Part shown: positions 16,344 to 25,270 of the stretch, in pieces
Layout of the letters: every line of letters starts with the position of its first letter
Position numbering within the stretch: the stretch's first letter is position 1
Assembly: GCA_038209555.1 (NCBI GenBank)
Contig: JBBQXP010000002.1
Span: forward strand, 1-64,000
Reading direction: 5' to 3'
From: DASQGA01 sp038209555
GTDB lineage: Bacteria; Actinomycetota; Thermoleophilia; Gaiellales; Gaiellaceae
Length of the DNA stretch: 64,000 bases
Translations under genes and position numbers: made by a program
The notes under the pieces: model-generated
Told to the model about the DNA's origin: nothing
Databases searched by the model: none
Seen by the model: the letters and a program-made list of their open reading frames with translations, nothing else

Positions 16344-17396
16344 GTGCTCGAGCGGCTCGCGTATCTGAATACCGGCACGTTCGGGCCACTCCCGCAGAGA
16401 ACGGTGGACCTGGTCGTGCGCTGGCAAGAGCGCGTGCTCGTCGATGGGCGGTCGAGCCTCGCGCTCTGGGAGGAGTCGAAGGAGATCAGAAGCGACCTGC
16501 GCAAAGCGCTCGCGGGGGCGATCGGGGCCGACTCGGCTTCACTTGCCCTGACGACGTCGACGACGGAGGGCTGCGACATCGTGCTCTCGGGGCTTCAGCT
16601 ACGCCCGGAGGACGAAGTCGTCACGACTGACCTCGAGCACCCCGGGCTTCTCGGCGCCCTCCGCGTCTCGCCCGCGCAAGTGCGGGTCGCCCACCTCCAG
16701 GACAGGCCCGTGTCCGAAGCGCTTGCAGCGATCGAGGCGGAGCTCTCCGACCGCACCCGCCTCGTTGCCCTCTCGCACGTCGCCTGGACGACTGGAGCGG
16801 TTCTGCCCGTCGCCGAGCTCGCAGGCCACAGCTATCGGCTCCTGGTGGACGGCGCCCAGTCGGTGGGGGCAATCCCCGTCGACGTCCGCTCCCTCGGCTG
16901 CGACTTCTACACGGTGTCCGGCCAGAAGTGGCTCCTCGGCCCCGATACGACCGGAGCGCTCTACGTCCGTCCTGACCGGGTGGAGGAGCTCGCCCTGACC
17001 GCCCCGTCCTACCTCTCGTGGGAGGACACGATCGCGCTCGTGCCGTGGCCCGATGCGAGGCGGTTCGAGTCGGTGTGGATCGGGCCGGGGCCGCTGGCCG
17101 GCTTGCTGGAGTCGATTTACTTCGCCGAGGAGGTAGGCGACGAACGCTTCGCGCGTGCGCGCGAGGCGGCGGAGGCGTGTCGCGAGCTCTGCGAGGCCAG
17201 GGCGGAGATGATCACCGAGCCCGGCCAGGCGACGATCGTGTCCTTTCGGCCGAGGGGTAACGCTGCCGAGCTCGTCGCCGAACTTGCTGAGCGCGGGGTC
17301 GTTGTCCGCGACCTGCCGGGCCTCGGCTGGGTCCGGGCTTCGTGCGGCTTCTGGACGAGCCCGGAAGACCTCGAGCGGCTCGCCGCCGGTCTCTAG
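16344..17396 (+). CDS. Class V PLP-dependent aminotransferase/cysteine desulfurase-like
   Basis: Fold type I enzyme of about 350 residues. Catalytic Lys in SGQKWLLGPDTTGAL (about residue 200), Asp for the pyridine nitrogen in LLVDGAQSVGAIPVDV, phosphate-binding TTSTTEGCD, and the C-terminal ATIVSFRPRGNAAE and VRASCGFWTSPEDLE. Substrate is not predictable; isopenicillin-N epimerase-like and cysteine desulfurase-like members share these motifs. GTG 16344 is the first standard in-frame start, but recognisable protein (IDLAAVRAAL) begins 11 codons earlier at an ATA (16311) overlapping the previous stop as ATAG, so the true start may be non-canonical. Confidence 0.82.
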   Translation: MLERLAYLNTGTFGPLPQRTVDLVVRWQERVLVDGRSSLALWEESKEIRSDLRKALAGAIGADSASLALTTSTTEGCDIVLSGLQLRPEDEVVTTDLEHPGLLGALRVSPAQVRVAHLQDRPVSEALAAIEAELSDRTRLVALSHVAWTTGAVLPVAELAGHSYRLLVDGAQSVGAIPVDVRSLGCDFYTVSGQKWLLGPDTTGALYVRPDRVEELALTAPSYLSWEDTIALVPWPDARRFESVWIGPGPLAGLLESIYFAEEVGDERFARAREAAEACRELCEARAEMITEPGQATIVSFRPRGNAAELVAELAERGVVVRDLPGLGWVRASCGFWTSPEDLERLAAGL

Positions 17397-17398
17397 GC

Positions 17399-17971
17399 CT
17401 AGCCGCCTGCTTCCGTCCGGAGACCGAGCTCGGCCGCGATCGGGCGCATCGACTCGACCACGTTCCTGATGTGGTCGTCGAGCTCGACGCCGAGGCCCTC
17501 GGCGCCCGCGTAGACCTCGTCGCGATGCACCCCCGCAGCGAACGACGGCTGCTTCAGCTTCTTCTTGACGGACTTCGGCTCGAGAGTGGTGATCCCGTCG
17601 GGTCGAACGAGTCCACAGGCGTGGACGAAGCCTGCCAGCTCGTCACAGGCGAAGAGCGTCTTTTTGAGGGGCGTGTCCCGTGGGATCGCCAGGTGCTCGG
17701 CGTGCGAGAGCACCGCCTCGACGAGCTCCTCGGGATAGCCCTCATCGCGCAGGATGGGGGCCCCGTCCTGCGGATGCTTGTCGAGCGTCGGGTGGATCTC
17801 GTAGTCGAAGTCGTGGAGGAGGGCGGTCGCCCGCCAGAGCTCCTCGTCCGCGCCAAAGCGCCGGGCATATCCCCCCACGGCAGCCTCGACCGCCAGAGCG
17901 TGCCGGCGCAGTGGCTCGGCCTGCGTATACCTGGTCAGCGTCTCCCAGGCGCGGTCCCTCGTCACGTCCAT
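17399..17971 (-). CDS. HD-domain hydrolase (HDIG-type)
   Basis: 190 residues from ATG 17971. An HD superfamily core is visible: PLRRHALAVEAAV (first His), ALLHDFDYEIHP (HD pair) and VLSHAEHL. The C-terminal half includes LFACDELAGFVHACGLVRP. Proteins of this type are predicted metal-dependent phosphohydrolases acting on nucleotides or similar. It ends 2 bp from the convergent aminotransferase gene and starts 61 bp from the divergent murA, with TAGGAT (17981-17986) as a possible murA -10 in between. Confidence 0.82.
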   Translation of the reverse strand: MDVTRDRAWETLTRYTQAEPLRRHALAVEAAVGGYARRFGADEELWRATALLHDFDYEIHPTLDKHPQDGAPILRDEGYPEELVEAVLSHAEHLAIPRDTPLKKTLFACDELAGFVHACGLVRPDGITTLEPKSVKKKLKQPSFAAGVHRDEVYAGAEGLGVELDDHIRNVVESMRPIAAELGLRTEAGG

Positions 17972-18032
17972 ACGGGCGGCTAGGATAACCCGCCTCGCCC
18001 GGTTTGCCTGTTCCGGGTGACGAGGAAGGGTC

Positions 18033-19346
18033 ATGCTCAACGTCGCCTTGTCCACTACTGCCAGCGAGTCGTTCGTCATCGAAGGCGGATGCCCACTCTC
18101 GGGCTCCGTCCGTGCTGCTGGGAACAAGAATGCGGCCCTTCCGATCGTGGCCGCATGTCTCCTGACGGACGAGTGGGTGACGCTTTCGAACGTCCCGGCG
18201 ATCACGGACGTCGAGACGATGCTGGAACTTGTCGCGGATCTCGGAGTCGAGGTCGAGGCACCGGCTGAAGGACGTGTCCGGATCCGTGCCGCCACGATCT
18301 CGAAGCACGAGCTCGACGAGGAGCTCTGCAGCAGGATTCGGGCGTCGATCTTGCTCTCCGGGCCTCTCCTTGCGCGCGAAGGAGAGGCCGTCGTTCCGCC
18401 GCCAGGCGGAGACGTCATTGGCCGGAGGCGGATAGACACGCACATCGACGCACTCGAGCGGCTCGGTGCCGAGATACACGCGAACAGGCGGCTCAGGATG
18501 AAAGCGCCCGCCGGGCTCAAGGGCACGCAACTCTTCCTCGACGAGGCTTCGGTGACAGGGACAGAGAACGCGATCATGGCCTCGGCCCTCGCCGCCGGCG
18601 AGACGGTGATCGGCAACGCCGCTTGTGAGCCCCACGTCCAGGATCTCTGCAACTTCCTGAACTCCCTGGGCGCCCGGATCACCGGGATCGGTTCGAACGT
18701 CCTGCGGGTCGAGGGAGTCGAGCGGCTCCATGGCGGGGAATGGCGGATTTGCACCGACCACATCGAGGTCGCGAGCTTCATCGGCCTCGGGGCGGTCACG
18801 GAGGGCGAGATGGTGATCGAGGACGTCGATCCCACGCATCTCCTCGGGATCTGGCCCGGGTTCGAGCGGCTCGGCGTGCGCTGGGAGCTCGACGGCACCA
18901 GCGTCCGCGTTCCGGGCGGCCAGGATCTCGTGATCCGGGACGACGTCGGTTCCCAGATCCCGAAGATCGAAGACGGCCCGTGGCCCTCCTTTCCGGCCGA
19001 CCTGACGTCGATCGTCCTCGCAGTGGCCACTCAGGCCCAGGGCACGGTGTTGATCTTCGAGAAGATGTTCGAGAACCGCCTCTTTTTCGTCGACAAGCTG
19101 ATCAACCTCGGGGCCCGGATCATCCTCTGCGATCCGCATCGGGCGATCGTGAACGGCCCCGCGAAGCTTTACGGAGACCGCATGGTCAGCCCGGACATCA
19201 GGGCAGGCATGGCGATGCTCATCGCCGCGCTCTGCGCGGAGGGCACGTCGACGATCGGGAACGTTGGCGAGATCGACCGCGGCTACGAGCGGATCGACGA
19301 CCGACTGCGCATGCTCGGCGCGAGCATCGAGCGCGTCGAGTCGTAG
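18033..19346 (+). CDS. murA: UDP-N-acetylglucosamine 1-carboxyvinyltransferase MurA
   Basis: 437 residues from ATG 18033 with GGAAGGG 4 bases upstream. It catalyses enolpyruvyl transfer from PEP to UDP-GlcNAc, the first committed step of peptidoglycan synthesis. AGNKNAALPI, SILLSGPLLAREGEA, TENAIMASALA and MAMLIAALCAEG are family landmarks. The loop that carries the catalytic Cys in most bacteria (PGGC) reads PGGDVIGRRRID here, so Cys is replaced by Asp, the arrangement known in Mycobacterium tuberculosis and associated with intrinsic fosfomycin resistance. The gene is monocistronic or heads a short unit with ridA. Confidence 0.93.
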   Translation: MLNVALSTTASESFVIEGGCPLSGSVRAAGNKNAALPIVAACLLTDEWVTLSNVPAITDVETMLELVADLGVEVEAPAEGRVRIRAATISKHELDEELCSRIRASILLSGPLLAREGEAVVPPPGGDVIGRRRIDTHIDALERLGAEIHANRRLRMKAPAGLKGTQLFLDEASVTGTENAIMASALAAGETVIGNAACEPHVQDLCNFLNSLGARITGIGSNVLRVEGVERLHGGEWRICTDHIEVASFIGLGAVTEGEMVIEDVDPTHLLGIWPGFERLGVRWELDGTSVRVPGGQDLVIRDDVGSQIPKIEDGPWPSFPADLTSIVLAVATQAQGTVLIFEKMFENRLFFVDKLINLGARIILCDPHRAIVNGPAKLYGDRMVSPDIRAGMAMLIAALCAEGTSTIGNVGEIDRGYERIDDRLRMLGASIERVES

Positions 19347-19413
19347 CTGGTTGATCGGGATGGCCCTGCCCGCGGAGACGGGCCGCCATGCGTGCGATAT
19401 GGTGCGGCCCGCT

Positions 19414-19803
19414 GTGACTAGCAAGGAAGTCATCCGTGCGGAGCGCGCCCCTGCACCGTTTCAGGGGGCGCCGTACTCGCAGGCGATCCGCTTCGACCAG
19501 CTCGTCTTCGTGTCAGGGCAGCTTGCGATCGACCCTGAGACGAACGAGATGCTCGGCGGCGGCATCGAGGAGCAGACCGAGCAGGTCATGAAGAACTTGC
19601 GGGCCATTCTCGAGGAAGCGGGCTCGAGCCCGAAGCAGCTCTTGAAGACGACGATCTACCTCGCGGACCTCGCCGACTTCGCTGCCATGAACGAGGTCTA
19701 CGCGAAGCACGTCGGCAATACGCCGCCGGCGCGTGCGACGATCGAGGTCTCGGCGCTCCCGCAGGGGGCGAAGATCGAGATCGAAGCAGTCGCGCACATC
19801 TAG
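19414..19803 (+). CDS. ridA: RidA family deaminase
   Basis: 129 residues from GTG 19414, which gives the usual N-terminus before APAPFQGAPYSQAI. Conserved elements are PYSQA, FVSGQLAIDP, EQTEQVMKNLRAILEEAG, KTTIYLADLADF and the C-terminal PPARATIEVSALPQGAKIEI, including the Arg that binds substrate carboxylate and the Glu/Gln that positions water. RidA hydrolyses reactive enamine/imine intermediates released by PLP enzymes. Confidence 0.93.
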   Translation: MTSKEVIRAERAPAPFQGAPYSQAIRFDQLVFVSGQLAIDPETNEMLGGGIEEQTEQVMKNLRAILEEAGSSPKQLLKTTIYLADLADFAAMNEVYAKHVGNTPPARATIEVSALPQGAKIEIEAVAHI

Positions 19804-19845
19804 GACGCACAGGAGCCCGCTCCGGCCGCGTCTAACCTTTGCTGC

Positions 19846-22413
19846 GTGGATGTCATCGCCACGCACTCGAACACCGACTTCGACGCCTTCGCGTCAATGC
19901 TTGCCGTTCGCCGGCTCTATCCGGGCGCCGTCGTCGCCCTTTCCGGGTCCCTGAACCGGAACGTTCGCGAGTTCTACCGCCTCCACGCCGACGAGCTCGA
20001 CGTGGTCGAGGCCGGCCGGCTCGATGTCGACCGGATCGAGCGCCTGATCCTCATTGAGACGCTCCAGCCCGAGCGACTCGGCGAGCTGGAAGCAGTCGCC
20101 AGGAGGCCTGATGTCGACGTCCTCGCCTTCGACCACCACGCGGGCGAGACGACGGACTGGATCCGCCCTGAGAACCTCGTCGTCTCCGACGACGGCGCAC
20201 TGACGACGACGCTCGTCGGCGTGCTCGCAGAACGCGAGTTGCCGGTCTCGCCGCTCGAGGCAACCGTGTTCGCGCTCGGGATCCACGAGGACACCGGCTC
20301 CCTCACTTATCCCGGTGTCACGCGGCGGGACGCAGACGCGCTCGCCTGGTGTCTGCGGCACGGTGCGCAGCAGGACGTTGTCGCACGCTACCTCCACACG
20401 CCTCTCGGGGAGGGTGAGCGAACGCTTCTGGACGCCCTGCTGGGCTCGCTCGAGACCATCGAGGCCGGGGGCTTCGAGATCCTCCTCGCCGCGGTCTCCT
20501 GGCCGATGTACGTCGACGGGATCTCGAACCTGGCTCACAAGCTCGTCGACCTGACCGATTGCCGCGCGCTCGTCCTGCTCGTGGAGATGGACGGGCGGGT
20601 GTTCTGTGTCGTTCGCGCCCGAGTGGCCGAGCTCGACGCCGCCGCAGTGACCCGGGAGCTCGGGGGCGGGGGCCATCCGCAGGCGGCTTCGGCGGTCTAC
20701 CGGGGCTCGCTCGAGGATGCACGCGGGGCCGCCGTAGCCGCGCTACCAGGCGCCCTCCGGAAGCCCTTGGCCGCGGTCGACATCATGTCGCGGCCACCGC
20801 GGTTCGTGGACGCCGAGGGCACGGTGGCGCACGCGATGGTGCTCTGCCAGCAGCATCGTCAGAGCGGCATGCTCATTGGGGAGCCTCGTGCCCTAGCCGG
20901 AATCGTCACGCGCGAAGACTTGGACAAGGCTATCGGTCATGGCCTCTCTCACGCACCGGTGAAGTCGGTGATGAGCTCGAGCGTCGTTACCTGCAGCCCG
21001 GAGACCCCGCTTGCAGAGCTGCACCGCCTCCTCGCCTCGACCGACGTGGGGCGCGTGCCTGTGGTCAGGGAAGGCGAGGTGATCGGAGTCGTCACGCGCA
21101 GCGACCTCCTGCGGGCGTTCGAGGAGCCCGTGGACGTCGGAGAGGAGGGCTTGGAGGCTTCGATCGCGGAGCAGCTCGCCGGGCTGGAGCGGCTTGCACC
21201 CGTCTTCGAGGCCGTACAGGCCGTCAGCGAGGGATACGAAGGCGTCTACCTCGTTGGCGGAGCGGTCCGCGATGTCCTCATGGGCGAGCCGAGCTTCGAT
21301 GTCGACGTCGCGGTCGAGGGAGACGGAATCGCGTTCGCCGAAGCCCTCGCCGGGGCACTCGGCGGCAGGCTCGTCCCGCACGAGAAGTTCGGGACGGCGA
21401 TCGTGATCTCCGCCGACGGTGAGCGCGTAGACGTCGCGACCACGCGGACCGAGTTCTACGACTATCCGGCAGCTCTGCCGCGCGTCGAGCGGGCGTCGAT
21501 CCGCCAGGATCTCTTCCGGCGGGACTTCACGATCAACGCGATGGCCGCCTCGCTTCGTGGCGAGTACTTCGGACGGCTCGTCGACCCCTTCGACGGACTC
21601 CGGGACCTCGAGCGCCGGGTCGTACGCGTCCTCCACAACCTCTCGTTCATCGACGATCCGACACGCATCTTTCGCGCCATTCGCTACGAGAACCGATACG
21701 GCTTTGCGATGGACGCCCATACGGTCGCACTCGCGCGGGCATGCGTCGAGATGGATCTCGTGGGCGAGCTCTCCTCCGCGCGGCTCAGGGACGAGCTTCA
21801 GGCCCTGCTCGGTGAGGCACGCGTGGGCGAGTCCATCCTGCGCCTCTCCGAGCTCGGGATCGACCGGGCCATCCATCCACATCTCACGGCAGACGAGGAG
21901 ACAGTCGAACTGATCGAGAAGCTGGACGGCATCCGGGCCCGCTACACGCCTGACGTTCCGGTTTGGCGCCTTCGGCTGGCCGCGCTAGCTCGCACGCTTC
22001 CGCCCGACGAGCTCTACGACTGGTTCGCGCGCCTGAAGATCCGGCGGCGCGACGCCGACCTGATCGCAGACGCCGTCACGGTCGCGCCGAAGCTCAACCG
22101 GCTCCTCGAGGACGCTACCGAGCCGGCGGTCGTGCACGCGCTCGTCGCGCCGCACGACCCGGACGGGGCACTCTTCGCGCTGGCAGTAGCAACGGGGACC
22201 GCACGCGAGCGGCTGGAGCGGTACTTCGATGAGCTTCGCGGCGTCCGGCTCGAGATCTCCGGCGCCGATCTGGCCGAGCTCGGGGTCGGCGAGTCGCCTC
22301 TGGTCGGCGCGATTTTGGAGGAACTTCTGCGCCGCAAGCTAAACGGCGAAGTCGAAGGGCGGGCCGCGGAGCTCGACACGGCCCGGGAGCTCCTGGCCGC
22401 GGAGCCCGCGTGA
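19846..22413 (+). CDS. DHH phosphoesterase - CBS - tRNA nucleotidyltransferase fusion
   Basis: 855 residues from GTG 19846. Residues about 1-300 are a DHH/DHHA1 phosphoesterase (THSNTDFDAFASM, FDHHAGETTDW, LGGGGHPQAASA). Residues about 310-430 are two CBS repeats (VDIMSRPPRFVD; VKSVMSSSVVTCSP). Residues about 455-855 are a poly(A) polymerase/tRNA nucleotidyltransferase head with GGAVRDVLMG and catalytic DVDVAVEGD, then RRDFTINAMA and DDPTRIFRAIRYENR. Fusions of this order are known from Aquifex and other deep lineages, where they are A-adding or CCA-adding enzymes. The DHH part might be a nanoRNase or 3' trimming activity. The next gene overlaps by 4 bp. Confidence 0.9.
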   Translation: MDVIATHSNTDFDAFASMLAVRRLYPGAVVALSGSLNRNVREFYRLHADELDVVEAGRLDVDRIERLILIETLQPERLGELEAVARRPDVDVLAFDHHAGETTDWIRPENLVVSDDGALTTTLVGVLAERELPVSPLEATVFALGIHEDTGSLTYPGVTRRDADALAWCLRHGAQQDVVARYLHTPLGEGERTLLDALLGSLETIEAGGFEILLAAVSWPMYVDGISNLAHKLVDLTDCRALVLLVEMDGRVFCVVRARVAELDAAAVTRELGGGGHPQAASAVYRGSLEDARGAAVAALPGALRKPLAAVDIMSRPPRFVDAEGTVAHAMVLCQQHRQSGMLIGEPRALAGIVTREDLDKAIGHGLSHAPVKSVMSSSVVTCSPETPLAELHRLLASTDVGRVPVVREGEVIGVVTRSDLLRAFEEPVDVGEEGLEASIAEQLAGLERLAPVFEAVQAVSEGYEGVYLVGGAVRDVLMGEPSFDVDVAVEGDGIAFAEALAGALGGRLVPHEKFGTAIVISADGERVDVATTRTEFYDYPAALPRVERASIRQDLFRRDFTINAMAASLRGEYFGRLVDPFDGLRDLERRVVRVLHNLSFIDDPTRIFRAIRYENRYGFAMDAHTVALARACVEMDLVGELSSARLRDELQALLGEARVGESILRLSELGIDRAIHPHLTADEETVELIEKLDGIRARYTPDVPVWRLRLAALARTLPPDELYDWFARLKIRRRDADLIADAVTVAPKLNRLLEDATEPAVVHALVAPHDPDGALFALAVATGTARERLERYFDELRGVRLEISGADLAELGVGESPLVGAILEELLRRKLNGEVEGRAAELDTARELLAAEPA

Positions 22414-23036
22414 ACGATCTCGAGACCTTTCTGTACCTGCTGCCGGTCCTGCTCGCCAGCCTGACCCTCCACGAGCTGGCGCACGCCGTTGTCGCGACGC
22501 GACTCGGCGACCCCACGCCGCGTGAGCAGGGCCGCCTGACACTGAACCCGCTCGTGCACATCGACCCGCTCGGGACGATGATGTTCGCGCTCACGTACTT
22601 CCTCACCGGCTTCATCTTCGGCTGGGCGAAACCGGTCCTCGTCGATGCGCGCCGCTTCAGGAGGCCGAAAGAGTCGATGGCGCTCGTGGCTGCGGCCGGC
22701 CCGGCCGTGAACTTCCTGATCGCGCTGGGCTGCGCCGCGATCGGCACCCACGTCGACAACCTCGGCACGAGGACGGTCGACGTGCTCGAGCTCGCCTTCG
22801 AGCTCAACATCATCCTGGGGCTCTTCAACCTGATTCCCATCCCACCGCTGGACGGATCTCGAATCGTCGGGGCGGTGATGTCGAACGCCACCTATGCGCG
22901 GTGGGCGGCGCTCGACCAGTACGGGATGCTCGCGCTCTTCGCGGTCATCCTGCTCTTCCAGAACGAGTTCTTCACGCTCTTCCAGAGCGCGTTCGACCGC
23001 TCGGCGGGCGTGATGATCAGGATCGTCGGAGGATGA
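22410..23036 (+). CDS. Site-2 protease family membrane protein (M50)
   Basis: 208 residues from GTG 22410 overlapping the previous stop (GTGA). Five or six hydrophobic helices. The zinc site is visible as HELAHAVVA (HExxH, about residue 21) and the third ligand in NLIPIPPLDGSRI. The short form without a PDZ domain resembles YwhC/SpoIVFB-like peptidases. It may cleave membrane-anchored regulators; nothing nearby reveals the substrate. Confidence 0.88.
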   Translation: MNDLETFLYLLPVLLASLTLHELAHAVVATRLGDPTPREQGRLTLNPLVHIDPLGTMMFALTYFLTGFIFGWAKPVLVDARRFRRPKESMALVAAAGPAVNFLIALGCAAIGTHVDNLGTRTVDVLELAFELNIILGLFNLIPIPPLDGSRIVGAVMSNATYARWAALDQYGMLALFAVILLFQNEFFTLFQSAFDRSAGVMIRIVGG

Positions 23037-23752
23037 AACTCTTCGCGTGGGAGGCGCCCGGGCCCTACCGGGTTGCGTTCTCGACCAGGCTGGGCGGGGT
23101 CAGCGAGGGTCCGTATGCGTCGCTGAATCTCGGCGCGAAGACGGACGACGACTACGACCGGGTCTCCGAGAACCGTGGACGGCTCTGTGGCGAGACGGGC
23201 GCTGACCCGACGACCGCCACGATGGGCTACCAAGTGCACGGCTCGTACGTGACGGAGGCGAGGCCGAAAGGCGTCTTGGCGCCGACCGATTTCGAGCAGT
23301 GCGACGGCCTTTGGAGTGACCGCGCGGGCCAGGCAATGCTGCTCGTGACGGCAGACTGCGCCCCGGTCGCACTCTGCCGGTCGGACGGGGACCCGAGGCT
23401 CGCCCTTCTGCACGTGGGCTGGAAGGGGCTCCTGGATGGAATCGTGCAAAGCGGCGTCTCCGCCCTCGAGGGCGGAGACCTTGCTGCCGCCGTAGGACCG
23501 GCGATCGGACCCTGCTGCTACGAGGTGGGGGAGGAGGTAGCCGCTCCCTACCGCGAGCGTTTCGGAGCGGATGTCATGCGTGGCCGGAACCTGGACCTGC
23601 CGCTCGCCGTGGAGCGTGCCCTCGAGGAGGCGGGAATCGACTCGGTCGAGCACACAGACATCTGCACAGCCTGCCACCCGGAGCTCTTCTTCTCGCATCG
23701 CCGCGACAACGGCGTCACGGGCCGGCAGGGAGTGATCGGCTACGTCGCCTGA
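23033..23752 (+). CDS. pgeF: Purine nucleoside phosphorylase/laccase-domain protein PgeF (YfiH)
   Basis: 239 residues from ATG 23033, overlapping the previous stop (ATGA) with GGAGG directly upstream. Metal ligands of the family are visible: MGYQVHGS (His), LLVTADCAPVAL (Cys), LLHVGWKGLLDG (His), and the C-terminal YTDIC-like DICTACHPELFFSHRRD and GRQGVIGYV. YfiH proteins remove mis-inserted serine from peptidoglycan precursors in E. coli and also act on purine nucleosides in vitro. It precedes yggS, sepF and yggT as in many Gram-positive genomes. Confidence 0.9.
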   Translation: MKLFAWEAPGPYRVAFSTRLGGVSEGPYASLNLGAKTDDDYDRVSENRGRLCGETGADPTTATMGYQVHGSYVTEARPKGVLAPTDFEQCDGLWSDRAGQAMLLVTADCAPVALCRSDGDPRLALLHVGWKGLLDGIVQSGVSALEGGDLAAAVGPAIGPCCYEVGEEVAAPYRERFGADVMRGRNLDLPLAVERALEEAGIDSVEHTDICTACHPELFFSHRRDNGVTGRQGVIGYVA

Positions 23753-23801
23753 GGGGCTCCGCGAGCGCTACGAACGCCTGCGGGCCGAAATCGGGCCCAG
23801 C

Positions 23802-24347
23802 GTGCGCGTCGTCGTCGCGACGAAGTACGTCTCCGCGGACGAGATGGGGGAGCTCGCCGAGGCCGGAGTGGAGGTGGTGGGGGAGAACCGTCTCCAGGAC
23901 CTGGTCGCGAAGCAAGAGCGGTGGGGCGACCGGTTCGAGTGGCAGTTCATCGGCCAGCTCCAGTCGCGGAAGGCCCGGGAGGTGTCGGCCCGGTGCACAC
24001 TCCTTCATTCGCTCGACTCGCTCTCGGCCGCGCGCCGGCTCGAGATTCCGGCCCTGGTCGAGGTCAACCTCTCGGGCGAGGTCTCGAAAGCCGGTGTCGC
24101 GAAAGGGGACCTCCCAGCCTTCCTCGAGGAGGCGGGCGAGGCGGGCGCCGACATTCGCGGTCTCATGACCATGCCGCCGTTCACGGAGGATCCCGAGCGC
24201 TCCCGACCATACTTCCGCGAGCTCCGGGAGCTGGCCCGCCGGCATGGCCTCACCGAGCTCTCGATGGGGACCTCGCAGGACTACCGCATCGCCATCGAGG
24301 AGGGCGCGACGCTCGTGCGGGTGGGATCGAAGCTGCTCCGCGGGTAA
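23802..24347 (+). CDS. yggS: PLP homeostasis protein YggS/PROSC family
   Basis: 181 residues from GTG 23802. The PLP Lys is in VVVATKYVS, followed by EVVGENRLQDLVAK, FIGQLQSRK, VEVNLSGEVSKAG, GLMTMPPF, LSMGTSQDYRIAIEEGATLVRVGS, all standard for the YggS family, which buffers pyridoxal phosphate. The recognisable N-terminal helix (LRERYERLRAEIG) extends upstream to about 23757 in the same frame but has no ATG, GTG or TTG; a CTG at 23778 or another non-standard start is possible, otherwise about 15 residues are missing. Confidence 0.87.
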   Translation: MRVVVATKYVSADEMGELAEAGVEVVGENRLQDLVAKQERWGDRFEWQFIGQLQSRKAREVSARCTLLHSLDSLSAARRLEIPALVEVNLSGEVSKAGVAKGDLPAFLEEAGEAGADIRGLMTMPPFTEDPERSRPYFRELRELARRHGLTELSMGTSQDYRIAIEEGATLVRVGSKLLRG

Positions 24348-24361
24348 GATTCTGGCCCGTC

Positions 24362-24910
24362 ATGGGTGTCGCAGACGTCTGGAACCGCGCGCTCGTCTAC
24401 TTCGGCATCGTCGAGGAGGACGAGTACTGGGACGAGGAGGCGTTCGATGCGGAGGACGAGCTCGAGCGTACGTATGGCGATCGGCCCAATGTGCGGCGCC
24501 TGAACACGCGGCGGGCTCGCGCGGAGGAGTTCGACGACTGGTCCGACCCCGAGACGCCGCCGGCCTCCCGGACGGCCGTCCTTCGCCCCTCACGTGGGCA
24601 GCGCCCGCCACTCGAGGCGGTGGCGTCCGCCTCCGTGCGCGTCCATCTGGTCGTTCCGCAGAGCTTCGCCGACGCCCAGGGGATCGCGGACAAGTACAAG
24701 GACACGGTCCCCGTGATCCTGAACCTCCAGAGCACCGACGCCGAGCTCTCGAAGCGCCTCATCGATTTCTCGAGCGGCCTCACGTACGCCCTGAACGGAG
24801 GCATGCAGCGGATCGCCGACAAGGTCTTCCTGCTCACGCCCAGGAACGTCGAGGTCTCAGCGGAGGAGCGGGCGCGCTTGATCGAGCGCGGCTTCTTCAA
24901 TCAATCCTAG
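24362..24910 (+). CDS. sepF: Cell division protein SepF
   Basis: 182 residues from ATG 24362. The N-terminal amphipathic segment (VADVWNRALVYFGIVEEDEY) would bind membrane; a variable acidic/basic linker follows, and residues about 90-175 are the SepF core with VHLVVPQSFADAQGIADKYK, PVILNLQSTDAELSKRLIDF and GLTYALNGGMQRIADKVFLLTP. SepF anchors FtsZ to the membrane in actinobacteria lacking FtsA. A possible -10 TAAGAT (24346-24351) ends 10 bases before the ATG, suggesting a very short leader. Confidence 0.93.
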   Translation: MGVADVWNRALVYFGIVEEDEYWDEEAFDAEDELERTYGDRPNVRRLNTRRARAEEFDDWSDPETPPASRTAVLRPSRGQRPPLEAVASASVRVHLVVPQSFADAQGIADKYKDTVPVILNLQSTDAELSKRLIDFSSGLTYALNGGMQRIADKVFLLTPRNVEVSAEERARLIERGFFNQS

Positions 24911-24953
24911 AGTCGTAGGCCCGCCCGGCCGAGGGGCGCGGTAGGTTTCCTCC

Positions 24954-25256
24954 GTGCTTTTCGCGGATTCCTTCGATACGGCTGAAAGCTTCGTCTCGAC
25001 GGTCTTCGCCGTCTACCTCATCTGCATCATCGCCTACATCATCACGTCGTGGATCCCACTTCCCTACAACGTTTGGTTGAGCCGGGTCCAGCGCTTTCTG
25101 TACGACGTGGTCGACCCGTATCTACGGCTCTTCCGCCGCTTCCTGCCTCAGCTCTCGCTCGGCGGGCTCGGGCTCGACCTTTCCCCGATCGTGGCGATCT
25201 TCTCGCTCTACATCGTCCAGGCTCTCGTGCTGAAGGGAATCGACGCGCTGCGATGA
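24954..25256 (+). CDS. YggT family membrane protein
   Basis: 100 residues from GTG 24954. Two hydrophobic helices enclose the conserved YNVWLSRVQRFLYDVVDPYLRLFRR type of loop, and the C-terminal DLSPIVAIFSLYIVQ is typical. YggT proteins occur in the division cluster between sepF and divIVA, as here; a role in division-associated membrane organisation is inferred from that context only. Confidence 0.88.
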   Translation: MLFADSFDTAESFVSTVFAVYLICIIAYIITSWIPLPYNVWLSRVQRFLYDVVDPYLRLFRRFLPQLSLGGLGLDLSPIVAIFSLYIVQALVLKGIDALR

Positions 25257-25270
25257 AGTAGGCGGGTGCG

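Noticed and set aside
17742..19433. Long minus-strand frame across murA
   Set aside because: Shadow frame; murA is intact and fully recognisable on the other strand.
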